A DNA stretch of 64,000 nucleotides from Bacteroidota bacterium (GTDB lineage: Bacteria > Bacteroidota > Ignavibacteria > Ignavibacteriales > Ignavibacteriaceae): assembly GCA_021824145.1 (NCBI GenBank), contig JAKALM010000004.1:1-64000 (forward strand), in the 5' to 3' direction. Positions 7,904-16,532 of this stretch are shown in pieces. The number at the start of each line of letters is the position of its first letter. Position 1 is the first letter of the stretch. The notes under the pieces were generated by a model. That model made no database searches. It was not told the origin of the DNA and worked only from the letters and a program-made list of their open reading frames with translations. Position numbers and translations under genes: made by a program.

Positions 7904-8527
7904 ATGTTAAAAAGTTTAATTTATAATCTATTTATTTTGTCGGGATTACTATTTGCTGTTAATGGGCAAAATATGGCGCCATCTGCAAAAGATCTAATTC
8001 GAATACAAGATAAAGAATTAGGAATTTCATTTGTAAAGAGCGGGGCAGTAAAGCAGATTGACAACACAACTTATAATATATCATTAACATCATCAGAAAG
8101 CGGCACAAGCAATAATGCAATTGCTGAAGTATCAGTTTCAAATAGGCTTTATGTAGATTTGCCAGGAAGCTATGGAGGAAGATTATATCTAGATTCACCA
8201 AATGCAGGAAAATTAATTCAAAATATAGTGGAAGCAGATACAGTAATAATTAACCAGCAAAGTTATAAACGAGAATACTGGGTTGTATATGCCGGAATGG
8301 GAATGTGGGATTGTGTAATTAATTGTTATGCCAAACGAGACGGGAAGTATTATATGGTTTCATTTATTCAAGATAGACAAATAGGCAAGCCTGGTGAAAT
8401 AATTGAAAGTAAACAGTTAAATTCAGGAGATTTAAAATTACAGGCTTTATCATTTCTTAAAGATGATACAAATAATTCGATAAGCGAGTACTATAAATTG
8501 CTTTCATCATTTCAAATTCAAAAATAA
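7904..8527 (+). CDS. secreted protein of unknown function
   Basis: I do not recognise this 207-residue protein. It has a signal peptide (residues 1-21, cut near NGQ) and no further hydrophobic segment, so it should be periplasmic or exposed. The mature part alternates short beta strands (LYVDLPGSYGGRLYLD, YKREYWVVYAGMG, GKYYMVSFIQD) and ends in a helix (SISEYYKLLSSFQIQ). Two Cys residues close together (WDCVINCYAK) could form a disulfide or bind a ligand. There is no T9SS domain and no lipobox. GGAG precedes the ATG at a normal distance. It lies 19 bases before a T9SS-exported TIM-barrel protein, so the two are probably co-transcribed. Confidence 0.7.
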   Translation: MLKSLIYNLFILSGLLFAVNGQNMAPSAKDLIRIQDKELGISFVKSGAVKQIDNTTYNISLTSSESGTSNNAIAEVSVSNRLYVDLPGSYGGRLYLDSPNAGKLIQNIVEADTVIINQQSYKREYWVVYAGMGMWDCVINCYAKRDGKYYMVSFIQDRQIGKPGEIIESKQLNSGDLKLQALSFLKDDTNNSISEYYKLLSSFQIQK

Positions 8528-8546
8528 TAACTCGGGAAAAAATCAA

Positions 8547-9761
8547 ATGAGAAAATTTATACCATCAAATTTTATAATTATTTTAATTACTATAATTTTA
8601 TTACCATTGAGCAGATCAAAAGCACAAGATTCTTTAATCATAAGCGGAAAAGGGATGTATCTTTGGCAGCTATGGTCATCAAACGGAGGAGGCAAAAATT
8701 TAAACTCGATAATAACAAAATTAAAAAGTGAAGGCATAACTTGGCTTGTAATAAAAATGGCGGATGGAGACAGCTATTACAATAGTCCTAACCATTCACT
8801 GTATAATTGGGTAATTCCTAATTATGGAAGCATGGACAGTGTAGTTTCAGTATTTCATGCAAATAATATAAAACTTCTGGCATTTCAATATGTTTATGGA
8901 ATCCCGCATCGTTGGGGTAATCCTGCCTCAGAAACAGATGTAGCAAATTCTATTCTTGATGTAAAAGGGATAGACGGTTTGCTTATAGATGCTGAAATAG
9001 AATATGATACTTTAGCAACACGATATACAGCAGCGCAAGCATACTGCGACAGCATTCATGCACATCATCCAAACGCATTAGTGGGGTTGACTGCATGGGC
9101 GCGAATAACCGGACATAATACGTTCCCATGGACTACATTTCTTGACCGAGTTGATGTTAATATGCCTCAGACGTATTGGGCAGCAAGACCGACTTCACCG
9201 CAAAATGAACTTAGTTTAATGAGCAGTCAATTTTCTTATTATACACAAACATGGGTAAGTCTGGGAGACACGGCAGCAGATAAACCAATAATGCCGATAG
9301 GACAAGGAGAATATTTTGGATATGGAAGCGATGTAAAGCAAGGTGATGTTGCAAGTTTCTATAATTTGGCGGAGATAACTTATAATTATCCCGGTATAAG
9401 TCTTTGGGAGTATAATCAAATTAGCCATTCATATGTTTGGAGTGAATATTCAACAGCATGGGGAGTAACAAGTGTAGAAAATAAACCGGATATTCCTTTG
9501 CAGTACAGTCTTGCGCAAAATTATCCAAATCCATTTAATCCTACTACTACAATATCATTTGAGATTAGTCATCAGTCATATATAACTTTAAAAGTATATA
9601 ACGTGTTGGGTAAGGAAGTGGCTACACTTTTGAATGGAGAAAAATCTGCCGGAAAATATAATGTTGAATTTAATGCGGGCGGACTAGCAAGCGGAGTTTA
9701 CTTTTATAAATTGCAAGCTGGAAGCTTTGTGCAAACGAAGAAATTAATTTTAATGAAATGA
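8547..9761 (+). CDS. secreted TIM-barrel protein, putative glycosidase, with T9SS sorting domain
   Basis: The 404-residue protein has a signal peptide (residues 1-26, after SKAQ) and a barrel-like domain at about 30-310. That domain has GKGMYLWQLW, an ITWLVIKMADGDSYY strand, LLAFQYVYG, then GLLIDAEIEYD near residue 150, VNMPQTYW and PIMPIGQGEYFGY. Acidic residues at the end of a barrel strand (IDAEIE) resemble the catalytic strands of GH18/GH25-type folds, but the family cannot be named with confidence. A T9SS domain follows from about residue 322 (QNYPNPFNPTTTISF to the C-terminal MK). It lies just upstream of the SecD-P1-like protein and the GH31 enzyme, suggesting a role in polysaccharide breakdown outside the cell. 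Confidence 0.7.
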   Translation: MRKFIPSNFIIILITIILLPLSRSKAQDSLIISGKGMYLWQLWSSNGGGKNLNSIITKLKSEGITWLVIKMADGDSYYNSPNHSLYNWVIPNYGSMDSVVSVFHANNIKLLAFQYVYGIPHRWGNPASETDVANSILDVKGIDGLLIDAEIEYDTLATRYTAAQAYCDSIHAHHPNALVGLTAWARITGHNTFPWTTFLDRVDVNMPQTYWAARPTSPQNELSLMSSQFSYYTQTWVSLGDTAADKPIMPIGQGEYFGYGSDVKQGDVASFYNLAEITYNYPGISLWEYNQISHSYVWSEYSTAWGVTSVENKPDIPLQYSLAQNYPNPFNPTTTISFEISHQSYITLKVYNVLGKEVATLLNGEKSAGKYNVEFNAGGLASGVYFYKLQAGSFVQTKKLILMK

Positions 9762-9905
9762 TATTGGTTGCTGGATGTATGATGGAAAGATGGAGTGGTG
9801 AAATAAGTGAATGGATGGATTCTGGATGCTTGATGCTGGATGAGAAGGATGGAATGATTGAGCGGGGAATGGAGGAATGGAATATGAATGACTGGTGATG
9901 TAGAA
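9762..9905. repeat. purine-rich degenerate GGATG/GATGGA tract
   Basis: Between the TIM-barrel gene and the next gene, the plus strand carries a degenerate series of GGATG, GATGG and GGAATG words (for example GGATGGATTCTGGATGCTTG). Cytosines are few, and the G content is high for this genome. The words are not in regular register, so it is neither a CRISPR array nor a clean tandem repeat. It may be a decayed microsatellite. No ORF fits it. Confidence 0.5.
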
Positions 9906-10025
9906 TTTTTGAATAATGTATTTTGTATGTTTGGAAGAATCTAATTATATCAAAATTATGATTTATGGGGAATAAGTACATAGATACATGTTATTGCAGT
10001 TTTTAAATATAATAGGATAAGATTT

Positions 10026-10493
10026 ATGAAATCTTTGATCATATTTTTCATCGCAGTAATTGCCTCATCAAATATTTTCTCTCAAGAAAAGTCAATACAA
10101 ACGGGATTGTATTTAGTTACTGCAAAAGATTCTTGTTATGGGCAGAAAAATAATCATACAGCTATATATGATAATGATACTTTGTGTTTGGAACAAAAGC
10201 CGGTATTTACAGTAAAGGATATTTCTTATTGCGATACTGCAACTGCAAATTTAGATGGAAATGAATTATTCGTTTTGAATATAGCTTTGAATGATTATGC
10301 TAAGATAAAATTTAAAGAAATAACTGAAGCGAATGTCGGGAAGAAAATGGCAATGGTAGTAGACGGCGAGGTTATTATGGCGGCTGTGATCAGAGATCCG
10401 GTAACAATCGGAAGAATGACTGTAAGCGGGGAGAATAAAGAGAAAATAAATGAATGGGCAATGAAGATCTGGCAAGCAATGAAGAAAAGGTAA
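10026..10493 (+). CDS. small secreted protein with SecDF-P1-head-like domain
   Basis: This 155-residue protein has a signal peptide (residues 1-20, after IFSQ) and no other membrane segment. The mature part contains FTVKDISYCDTATA, then LNDYAKIKFKEITEANVGKKMAMVVDGEVIMAAVI and a closing GRMTVSG. A block of the form xxN-G-K-x-hAhVhDG-x-V-h-x-A-xV followed by G..xhxG is the P1 head subdomain of SecD/SecDF, here standing alone without the transmembrane transporter. Its function outside SecDF is not established; it may be a periplasmic binding or chaperone module. It lies between two secreted glycosidase-like genes, 41 bases upstream of the GH31 gene. Confidence 0.65.
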   Translation: MKSLIIFFIAVIASSNIFSQEKSIQTGLYLVTAKDSCYGQKNNHTAIYDNDTLCLEQKPVFTVKDISYCDTATANLDGNELFVLNIALNDYAKIKFKEITEANVGKKMAMVVDGEVIMAAVIRDPVTIGRMTVSGENKEKINEWAMKIWQAMKKR

Positions 10494-10533
10494 AATAAAA
10501 TTTTACATTTTTTAATTTGTTATAAATTATTTT

Positions 10534-13281
10534 ATGAAATTATTTACCCGAATTTTTATAATTCTTTTTTTAATACCTATTAGCTTAAGTTTTAGCCAAA
10601 CTTATTTTGGTAATTTTACTTCATATAAAATTCAAGGCAAGTCAATTAGAATATATTCTGATTCGAGTTCAGTAAATCTTATATTCTATCAGCCGGATAT
10701 ATTGCGAGTTGATTTTTATCCAACTGTTTTAACTAAGATAGATTCTTCTTTCGCAGTCATACAAGATACAGCAACTGCATCAGGGTTTTCAGTTACTGAA
10801 AATGATACAACTTTGGAAGTATCTTCTCAATTATTGAAAATAATCTGCAATAAAAATCCTTTACGATTTTCATTTTATAATTCAAATAATATTGAATTGC
10901 TAAAAGAACCGGAAACCGGCGGAATTGAAACTAATGGAATTCAAAGAAGCGTAAATTTTATATTAAATCAAGACGAACATTTTTATGGAACAGGAGAACG
11001 AGGAACTTCTTTAGATAAAAGAGGACAAGCATTCGACAGCTATAACAGTCAAATTGGCGGATACAATTCGCCGCTGCCTACAATGAATATTAATATTCCA
11101 TTTATAGCCAGCAATTACGGCTTCGGAATTTTTTTTGATAACACATATAAAGGAAGATTTGATTTAGGATATTCTGATCCAACTAAATTTTCATATACTG
11201 TTTATGGAGGCGAACTTACATTTTATATAATTGCAGCGCCGAATATTCCAAATCAACTTGAAAAATATACATGGTTAACAGGAAGGCAGCCGCTGCCGCC
11301 AAAGTGGGCTTTCGGATATATTCAATCAAAATTCGGATATAGAAATGAAGCTGCTGCACAGACAATGATTCAGACTATGAGAAATTATAAAATACCATGC
11401 GATGCGATTGTACTTGATCTTTTTTGGTACAGAAATATGGGAGATGTTTCATGGGATTTATCTAACTGGCCAAATCCAAATTTGATGATGAGTGATTTTT
11501 TTAAAGAAGGAATAAAGACAATTGCAATAACTGAACCGTACATTACCTCAAGTTCGAGCAATTATACTTTTGCTAATAATAGCGGCTACTTTGCAAAAAA
11601 TACTAATGGCAGTTCATTTGTTTTTAACAATTGGTGGTCGTGTGGTTGCAATGCATCATTAATTGATATTACAAATCCAAGCGCACAAAGCTGGTGGTGG
11701 AGTAAATATCCGATTTTTATGGATACTTTGATGGCTGGTTTTTGGACAGACCTTGGAGAACCTGAAAGAGATGATGTTTCAATTCAATTTTTTATCGGGA
11801 GCGATAATAAAGTTCATAATATCTATAATCTGCTTTGGGCAAAAATAATTTATAATGGATTTAAGAATTATAGACCGGATCAGAGAATATTTAATTTGAC
11901 AAGATCAGGATTTGCAGGCATACAGAGATATGGAGTAATACCGTGGTTTGGAGATGTTGGAAAAGATTTCGGAGGGCTTGCAGTTCAAATTCCAATGCTG
12001 CTTAATATGGGAATGTCAGGGTTAGCTTACCATAACTCAGATATTGGAGGATTTACAAACGGCAAAACTACTCCAGAGCTTTACACAAGATGGATGGAAT
12101 ACGGGACATTCTGCCCAATAACAAGAGCGCATGGATATGACGTAATTCAAAATACTGAGCCATGGACATTTGATGATACAACATTAGCAATCTGCAAAAA
12201 ATATATTCAGCTACGATATGAATTACTGCCATACATTTACACAATGGCATATGAAAATTACCAAACAGGAATGCCGCTTGCTCGTCCATTATTCTTCAGT
12301 TTTCCAAATGATAATAATCTTTCAAATGAAAGCTCATCATACATGTGGGGAGATAATTTTCTAGTTTCGCCAGTTGTTCAGTCAGGGCAGACATCAAAAA
12401 CAATTTATCTTCCAGAAGGAAATTGGATTGACTATTGGAGCGATAAAAATTATTCCGGCGGGCAAAGTATAACTACTTCAACTCCTATTGAGAAACTTCC
12501 ATTATTTATAAAAGAAGGAAGCATTATCCCAATGCAGCAAATCATGGATTACTCAGATGAATATCCACTTGATACTTTAGTGCTGGAAGTTTATCCTTCA
12601 AAAACATTGCAAGCTAAATTTAATCTTTATGAAGATGACGGAAAGACGACGGCATATCAAACTGGGAACTTTGCACAAACTGAATTTCTTTCAAATGTAA
12701 CGTCATCAAACTCAAATATGGATTTGAATTTTTCTATCGGACCTTCAATTGGGAATTATTCTGGAAAACCAAAACAAAGAATTTATGTAATAGATTTTCA
12801 CTTAATAACAGGTAAGCCAAATTCAGTAAGCGTTAATGGGAATGAAATACAAGTTGATTCTACATTTCAAATTATGCGTACATCAACTTCCGGATATTTT
12901 TATGATGAAAATGAAAATAAATTGTATGTTCAAATATTAACAGTGCCGGACAGCAGCTACACCATAAAAGTAAAAAATATTTTTGTTGATGTTAAAGGAA
13001 AGAAAAATTTAGGCTTGTTAGAATTTAAACTATCGCAAAATTACCCGAATCCATTTAATCCTACGACGACGATTAATTATACAATTGCAAAAAGCGGTAA
13101 TGTTAAATTAGCTATATACAATATTCTTGGGCAAGAAATAGAATCTCTGGTAAATGAATACAAGAATGCTGGAGAATACAAAATAGAATTTGACGCTCAT
13201 AATCTGCCGAGCGGAATTTACATTTACAAATTAATATCTGGGGATTTTATTCAAAGCAGGAAAATGATATTTATTAAATAA
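10534..13281 (+). CDS. GH31 family alpha-glycosidase with T9SS sorting domain
   Basis: The 915-residue protein has a signal peptide (1-22) and an N-terminal beta-sandwich to about 240 with FYGTGERGTSLDKRG. The GH31 (alpha/beta)8 barrel follows, with LPPKWAFGYIQSKFGY and DAIVLDLFWY. The nucleophile motif is WTDLGEPE (Asp near residue 405) and the acid/base motif is HNSDIGGF (Asp near 503). After it come a proximal beta domain (LPLFIKEGSIIPM) and a T9SS sorting domain from about 835 (QNYPNPFNPTTTINY). GH31 enzymes remove terminal alpha-linked glucose or xylose; the exact substrate cannot be told. The signal peptide and T9SS tail place it at the cell surface or outside. It probably works with the TIM-barrel protein just upstream. 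Confidence 0.9.
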   Translation: MKLFTRIFIILFLIPISLSFSQTYFGNFTSYKIQGKSIRIYSDSSSVNLIFYQPDILRVDFYPTVLTKIDSSFAVIQDTATASGFSVTENDTTLEVSSQLLKIICNKNPLRFSFYNSNNIELLKEPETGGIETNGIQRSVNFILNQDEHFYGTGERGTSLDKRGQAFDSYNSQIGGYNSPLPTMNINIPFIASNYGFGIFFDNTYKGRFDLGYSDPTKFSYTVYGGELTFYIIAAPNIPNQLEKYTWLTGRQPLPPKWAFGYIQSKFGYRNEAAAQTMIQTMRNYKIPCDAIVLDLFWYRNMGDVSWDLSNWPNPNLMMSDFFKEGIKTIAITEPYITSSSSNYTFANNSGYFAKNTNGSSFVFNNWWSCGCNASLIDITNPSAQSWWWSKYPIFMDTLMAGFWTDLGEPERDDVSIQFFIGSDNKVHNIYNLLWAKIIYNGFKNYRPDQRIFNLTRSGFAGIQRYGVIPWFGDVGKDFGGLAVQIPMLLNMGMSGLAYHNSDIGGFTNGKTTPELYTRWMEYGTFCPITRAHGYDVIQNTEPWTFDDTTLAICKKYIQLRYELLPYIYTMAYENYQTGMPLARPLFFSFPNDNNLSNESSSYMWGDNFLVSPVVQSGQTSKTIYLPEGNWIDYWSDKNYSGGQSITTSTPIEKLPLFIKEGSIIPMQQIMDYSDEYPLDTLVLEVYPSKTLQAKFNLYEDDGKTTAYQTGNFAQTEFLSNVTSSNSNMDLNFSIGPSIGNYSGKPKQRIYVIDFHLITGKPNSVSVNGNEIQVDSTFQIMRTSTSGYFYDENENKLYVQILTVPDSSYTIKVKNIFVDVKGKKNLGLLEFKLSQNYPNPFNPTTTINYTIAKSGNVKLAIYNILGQEIESLVNEYKNAGEYKIEFDAHNLPSGIYIYKLISGDFIQSRKMIFIK

Positions 13282-13311
13282 CATATGAAGTAAAATTAAA
13301 TTATAACTAAT

Positions 13312-13890
13312 GTGAAAGACGCATACACTACTGAGAAAAAGTTCGATAAAAAAGATTTTCAAGAAAATTATTTATCAAAAGGTACTTATGAGAAATGTGA
13401 TTTCTTAAATTGTAATTTTTATAATTCAGATATCTCTCAAATAACATTTATCGACTGTAATTTTTCTTCTTGCAACTTAAGTATGGCTAAAGTAAATGAT
13501 ACTACATTTAACGGAATTAAATTTGAAAACTGTAAAATGCTCGGGCTGCATTTCGATAAGTGTAATGATTTTGGTTTATCATTCAGATTTGAAAACTGTA
13601 TATTGAATCATGCATCTTTTTTTAAGAGAAAAATTAGGAAGACTATTTTTCGCGATTCAAAACTTATAGAAACTGATTTTTCCCATTGCGATTTAACAAA
13701 CTCGGTTTTTGATAATTGTGAATTATCAAGAGCGATTTTTCAAAATACAATTTTAGAACAAGCTGATTTCCGGACATCTTATAATTTTATTATTGATCCG
13801 GAAAACAATAGAATTAAAAAAGCTAAGTTCTCATTAAACGGGGCGGCAGGACTGTTGAATAAATATGATATTGAAATTGAGGGTTTATAA
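13312..13890 (+). CDS. pentapeptide-repeat protein (Qnr/McbG-like)
   Basis: The 192-residue protein is built of repeats of the type A(D/N)(L/F)xx: CDFLNCNFYNSDISQITFIDCNF, then ENCKMLGLHF, and CDLTNSVFDNCELSRAIFQNTILEQADF in the second half, making a right-handed quadrilateral helix. A break near residues 75-100 resembles the hinge of Qnr-type proteins. Members of this family mimic DNA and shield DNA gyrase from inhibitors, though many have no known role. It starts with GTG at 13312 without a clear ribosome site. The next gene, a GyrI-like protein, begins two bases after its stop, so the two are surely co-transcribed and perhaps coupled. It has no signal peptide and is cytoplasmic. Confidence 0.8.
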   Translation: MKDAYTTEKKFDKKDFQENYLSKGTYEKCDFLNCNFYNSDISQITFIDCNFSSCNLSMAKVNDTTFNGIKFENCKMLGLHFDKCNDFGLSFRFENCILNHASFFKRKIRKTIFRDSKLIETDFSHCDLTNSVFDNCELSRAIFQNTILEQADFRTSYNFIIDPENNRIKKAKFSLNGAAGLLNKYDIEIEGL

Positions 13891-13892
13891 AA

Positions 13893-14372
13893 TTGTTATC
13901 AAAAATAACAACTTTACATGAAAAGAAATTTGTTGGGAAGAAGATTAAAATGTCTTTTTCACAAAACAAAACTTTTGAGTTGTGGCAAAGCTTTATGCCG
14001 CTAAGAAAAGAGATTCAAAATGTTATTGGTTCAGAGCTATATTCAATTGAGATTTATGATAAATTTTTCTTTAATAACTTTGATGCTAATAATGAATTTG
14101 AGAAATGGGCTGCTGTTGAAGTAAAAGATTTTGACAAAAATACTCCTAATTTTGAAACGCTAATTTTGCCAACCGGGCTTTATGCAGTTTTTATACATAA
14201 AGGTGCGGCAAGTGAAGCGGAAAAGACTTATGAATATATTTTTAGGACTTGGCTGCCGACTTCAAATTATTTGCTTGATGCGCGTCCTCATTTTGCAGTA
14301 ATGGGTGAGAAGTATAAAATAGATGATCGAAATTCAGAAGAAGAAATCTGGATACCGATAAAGAGAAAATGA
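13893..14372 (+). CDS. GyrI-like / AraC-effector-binding domain protein
   Basis: A 159-residue single-domain protein. FVGKKIKMSFSQNKTFELWQSFMPLRKEI, LPTGLYAVFIHKG near residue 95, a YIFRTWLPTSNYLL helix and a C-terminal EEEIWIPIKRK strand follow the SHS2/GyrI-like small-molecule-binding fold. The family includes E. coli SbmC/GyrI, which protects gyrase, and the ligand domains of AraC/MerR regulators; no DNA-binding domain is present here. The proposed start is TTG at 13893, two bases after the pentapeptide-repeat stop codon. An internal ATG at 13950 would remove 19 residues of the first strand and is less likely. Together with the upstream Qnr-like gene it forms a two-gene unit of possible gyrase modulators. 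Confidence 0.75.
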   Translation: MLSKITTLHEKKFVGKKIKMSFSQNKTFELWQSFMPLRKEIQNVIGSELYSIEIYDKFFFNNFDANNEFEKWAAVEVKDFDKNTPNFETLILPTGLYAVFIHKGAASEAEKTYEYIFRTWLPTSNYLLDARPHFAVMGEKYKIDDRNSEEEIWIPIKRK

Positions 14373-14652
14373 ACTTCAAATTTTGTCTATCTGAAATAAT
14401 GTTATTAAAAATTATTGCTTTCATTTTATTAAATATTTATATTTAATCAAGCCTAATTCTTTAAGTGTAGTAAAAATATTTAAATCGAATCTGAATTAGT
14501 TTTATTAAGATTGATTATGAAGAAGTTTGATTTAGATGAAATAAATGAATTACGCATTCCGCTTAATTATCCTTTCTTGAATAATATAAAAACATCTAGG
14601 AGTAATTCATTTAAGTTTAGTTAATTATGTATAAATAAAAATGGAGGAAGAA

Positions 14653-16185
14653 ATGGGTTCAAAGTTGTTTATTTGTTCTTTGTTAACAGGATTATTTTTA
14701 ATCCTTGTGCCAATGCAAGCAGATGCTCAATTTAAAGATTACTCGCTGAAATATGGTGTTCACTTTGACGGCTTACTTCCAATAAATGAATTTAATAATT
14801 GGGAATACGGGGTAAAAACTTCTTATTGGGGAAGAGCTTTCATTAGAATGGAATTGACAGATTTTTTGGAAGGGGATTTAGGTGTTGGGTATGGAGAGAA
14901 TGCGGGTTTAGATTATAACCATGCTTATTATAAATCTGTAATGTTTCCAATTGATGTAAGATTTCATTTAAGTCCTTTCAATCTTTCCGATTGGAATCCT
15001 TATTTATACGCTGGAATTGGAGCAATGTACTATGATAATAAAATTCTTCCAGCTGTAACTTCGCCAAAAAATGTAAATAAATTTGGATGGAGTGGAATAA
15101 TACCGGTTGGATTAGGAGTAGAATTTAATTTATTTGAAGGAACTCTACTAGATATTTCCGGTGGCGCAGCTTATTCTTTAACTGATAATCTTAACTACTT
15201 TAAAGCAGGCGACCCTTACGATGCTCATTTTAATTTAGGAATAGGTTTAACATTTCCAACAAATGCAGGAAGCTCAGACAATGATAATGACGGACTTACC
15301 AAATCAGAAGAAAAAGCATTTGGTACAAATCCGGATAATCCAGATACTGATCATGATGGCTTAAGTGACGGCAGTGAAGTAAATTTATATCATACAAATG
15401 TTTTGAAGGCAGACACAGATGAAGACGGCTTAACTGATGGGGAAGAAATAAATAAATATAAAACAAATCCATTAAAGGCTGATAGCGATGGAGATGGATT
15501 AACTGACGGTGAAGAAGTAGATAAGTATAATACAAATCCATTGAAAGCTGATACAGATAATGATGGATTAAACGACGGAGAAGAAATTAATAAATATAAC
15601 ACTAATCCAAATAATCCTGATACTGATGGAGACGGATTAAATGATGGTGCAGAAATAAATAAATATAATACTGATCCTATAAAATCAGATACAGACCGGG
15701 ATGGATTAACTGACGGTGCAGAAGTATTAAAATATCATACAGATCCTTTAAAGCTGGATACAGATGGAGGTACTGTTAATGATGGCGTTGAAATAGCAAG
15801 AGGGACAAATCCTTTAGATCCAGATGATGATGTAGTAAAAATGAAAGCACCGATTGTATTAGAAGGAGTAACATTTGCAGTTAATTCTGCTGAATTATCT
15901 TCTGAATCCGAACAAAGATTACAAAAAGCATTAACTACTCTTCAAAATAACCCAGAAATATATGTTGAGATTAGAGGATATACTGATAATACAGGAAGTC
16001 GTGCGAAGAATATAAAATTGTCTCAGAAGCGAGCCGAATCAGTTAAAAACTGGCTTGTAAATCACGGAGCCGATAAAGATAAAATAACTGCAATAGGAAT
16101 GGGACCAGACAATCCAATAGCTCCAAACAATACGCCAGAAGGAAAATTGAAAAACAGAAGAATTGAATTTGTACGAGTAAAGTAA
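14653..16185 (+). CDS. OmpA-family outer-membrane protein with thrombospondin type 3-like repeats
   Basis: The start is placed at the ATG at 14653, because GGAGG at 14643-14647 is an ideal ribosome site for it; the ATG at 14641 overlaps that site. The 510-residue protein has a signal peptide (about 1-26, after ADAQ), an eight-stranded barrel-like domain (about 27-210), and then about eight repeats of the form DxDxDGLxDGxExxxYxTNPLxxDT (about 212-390). These are calcium-binding type 3 repeats. The OmpA C-terminal peptidoglycan-binding domain (about 405-510) has VTFAVNSAEL, IRGYTDNTGS and NRRIEFV. It should tie the outer membrane to peptidoglycan across a rigid calcium-stiffened spacer. It is monocistronic and followed by a good terminator. 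Confidence 0.9.
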   Translation: MGSKLFICSLLTGLFLILVPMQADAQFKDYSLKYGVHFDGLLPINEFNNWEYGVKTSYWGRAFIRMELTDFLEGDLGVGYGENAGLDYNHAYYKSVMFPIDVRFHLSPFNLSDWNPYLYAGIGAMYYDNKILPAVTSPKNVNKFGWSGIIPVGLGVEFNLFEGTLLDISGGAAYSLTDNLNYFKAGDPYDAHFNLGIGLTFPTNAGSSDNDNDGLTKSEEKAFGTNPDNPDTDHDGLSDGSEVNLYHTNVLKADTDEDGLTDGEEINKYKTNPLKADSDGDGLTDGEEVDKYNTNPLKADTDNDGLNDGEEINKYNTNPNNPDTDGDGLNDGAEINKYNTDPIKSDTDRDGLTDGAEVLKYHTDPLKLDTDGGTVNDGVEIARGTNPLDPDDDVVKMKAPIVLEGVTFAVNSAELSSESEQRLQKALTTLQNNPEIYVEIRGYTDNTGSRAKNIKLSQKRAESVKNWLVNHGADKDKITAIGMGPDNPIAPNNTPEGKLKNRRIEFVRVK

Positions 16186-16200
16186 AATTCGGATAAAGAA

Positions 16201-16230
16201 AATGCCTCTGTAATTTGCAGAGGCATTTTT
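16201..16230 (+). terminator. rho-independent terminator after the OmpA gene
   Basis: AATGCCTCTG (16201-16210), a short loop, CAGAGGCATT (16218-16227) and a T run form a ten-pair perfect stem, 16 bases after the stop codon of the OmpA-family gene. Confidence 0.85.
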
Positions 16231-16532
16231 ATATCAGTACTTAATTTTATCTTCTAAAATTATAATTTCGCACCAATGAATTTAATATTCCGTATTATCA
16301 TACCTATAAAAGAGAGAATCCAATCAAAAAGATTTGCCAAATAAATAATTAAATTTGTGGTTAATGTTAATTTGAAAAAAGAGAAAGATAAAGATAAAGT
16401 CATAAAGAATAAGCAGCATAAATTTAATTTATCTTTATAACTACAAGTTATGAATTAACTCACAAACTAAACACAAAACAAAGCTATTTTTAATAAGTAC
16501 TTTTTAATATTAATTAACTTGTAAATACTATT
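16231..16532. other. intergenic region upstream of exonuclease III gene
   Basis: AT-rich DNA with no supported ORF or RNA gene beyond the terminator at its left edge. It must contain the promoter of the exonuclease III gene; no clear element could be identified. Confidence 0.4.

Noticed and set aside
9762-9905. CRISPR or regular microsatellite
   Set aside because: GGATG words are out of register and variable in spacing.
14517-14624. 35-codon ORF (MKKFDLDEINELRI...) between the GyrI-like and OmpA genes
   Set aside because: No ribosome site, no family, and length expected by chance in AT-rich DNA.
15296-15602. Antisense ORFs opposite the OmpA gene
   Set aside because: They are open only because the calcium-type repeats on the coding strand give repeated stop-free codons; there is no start signal or family.
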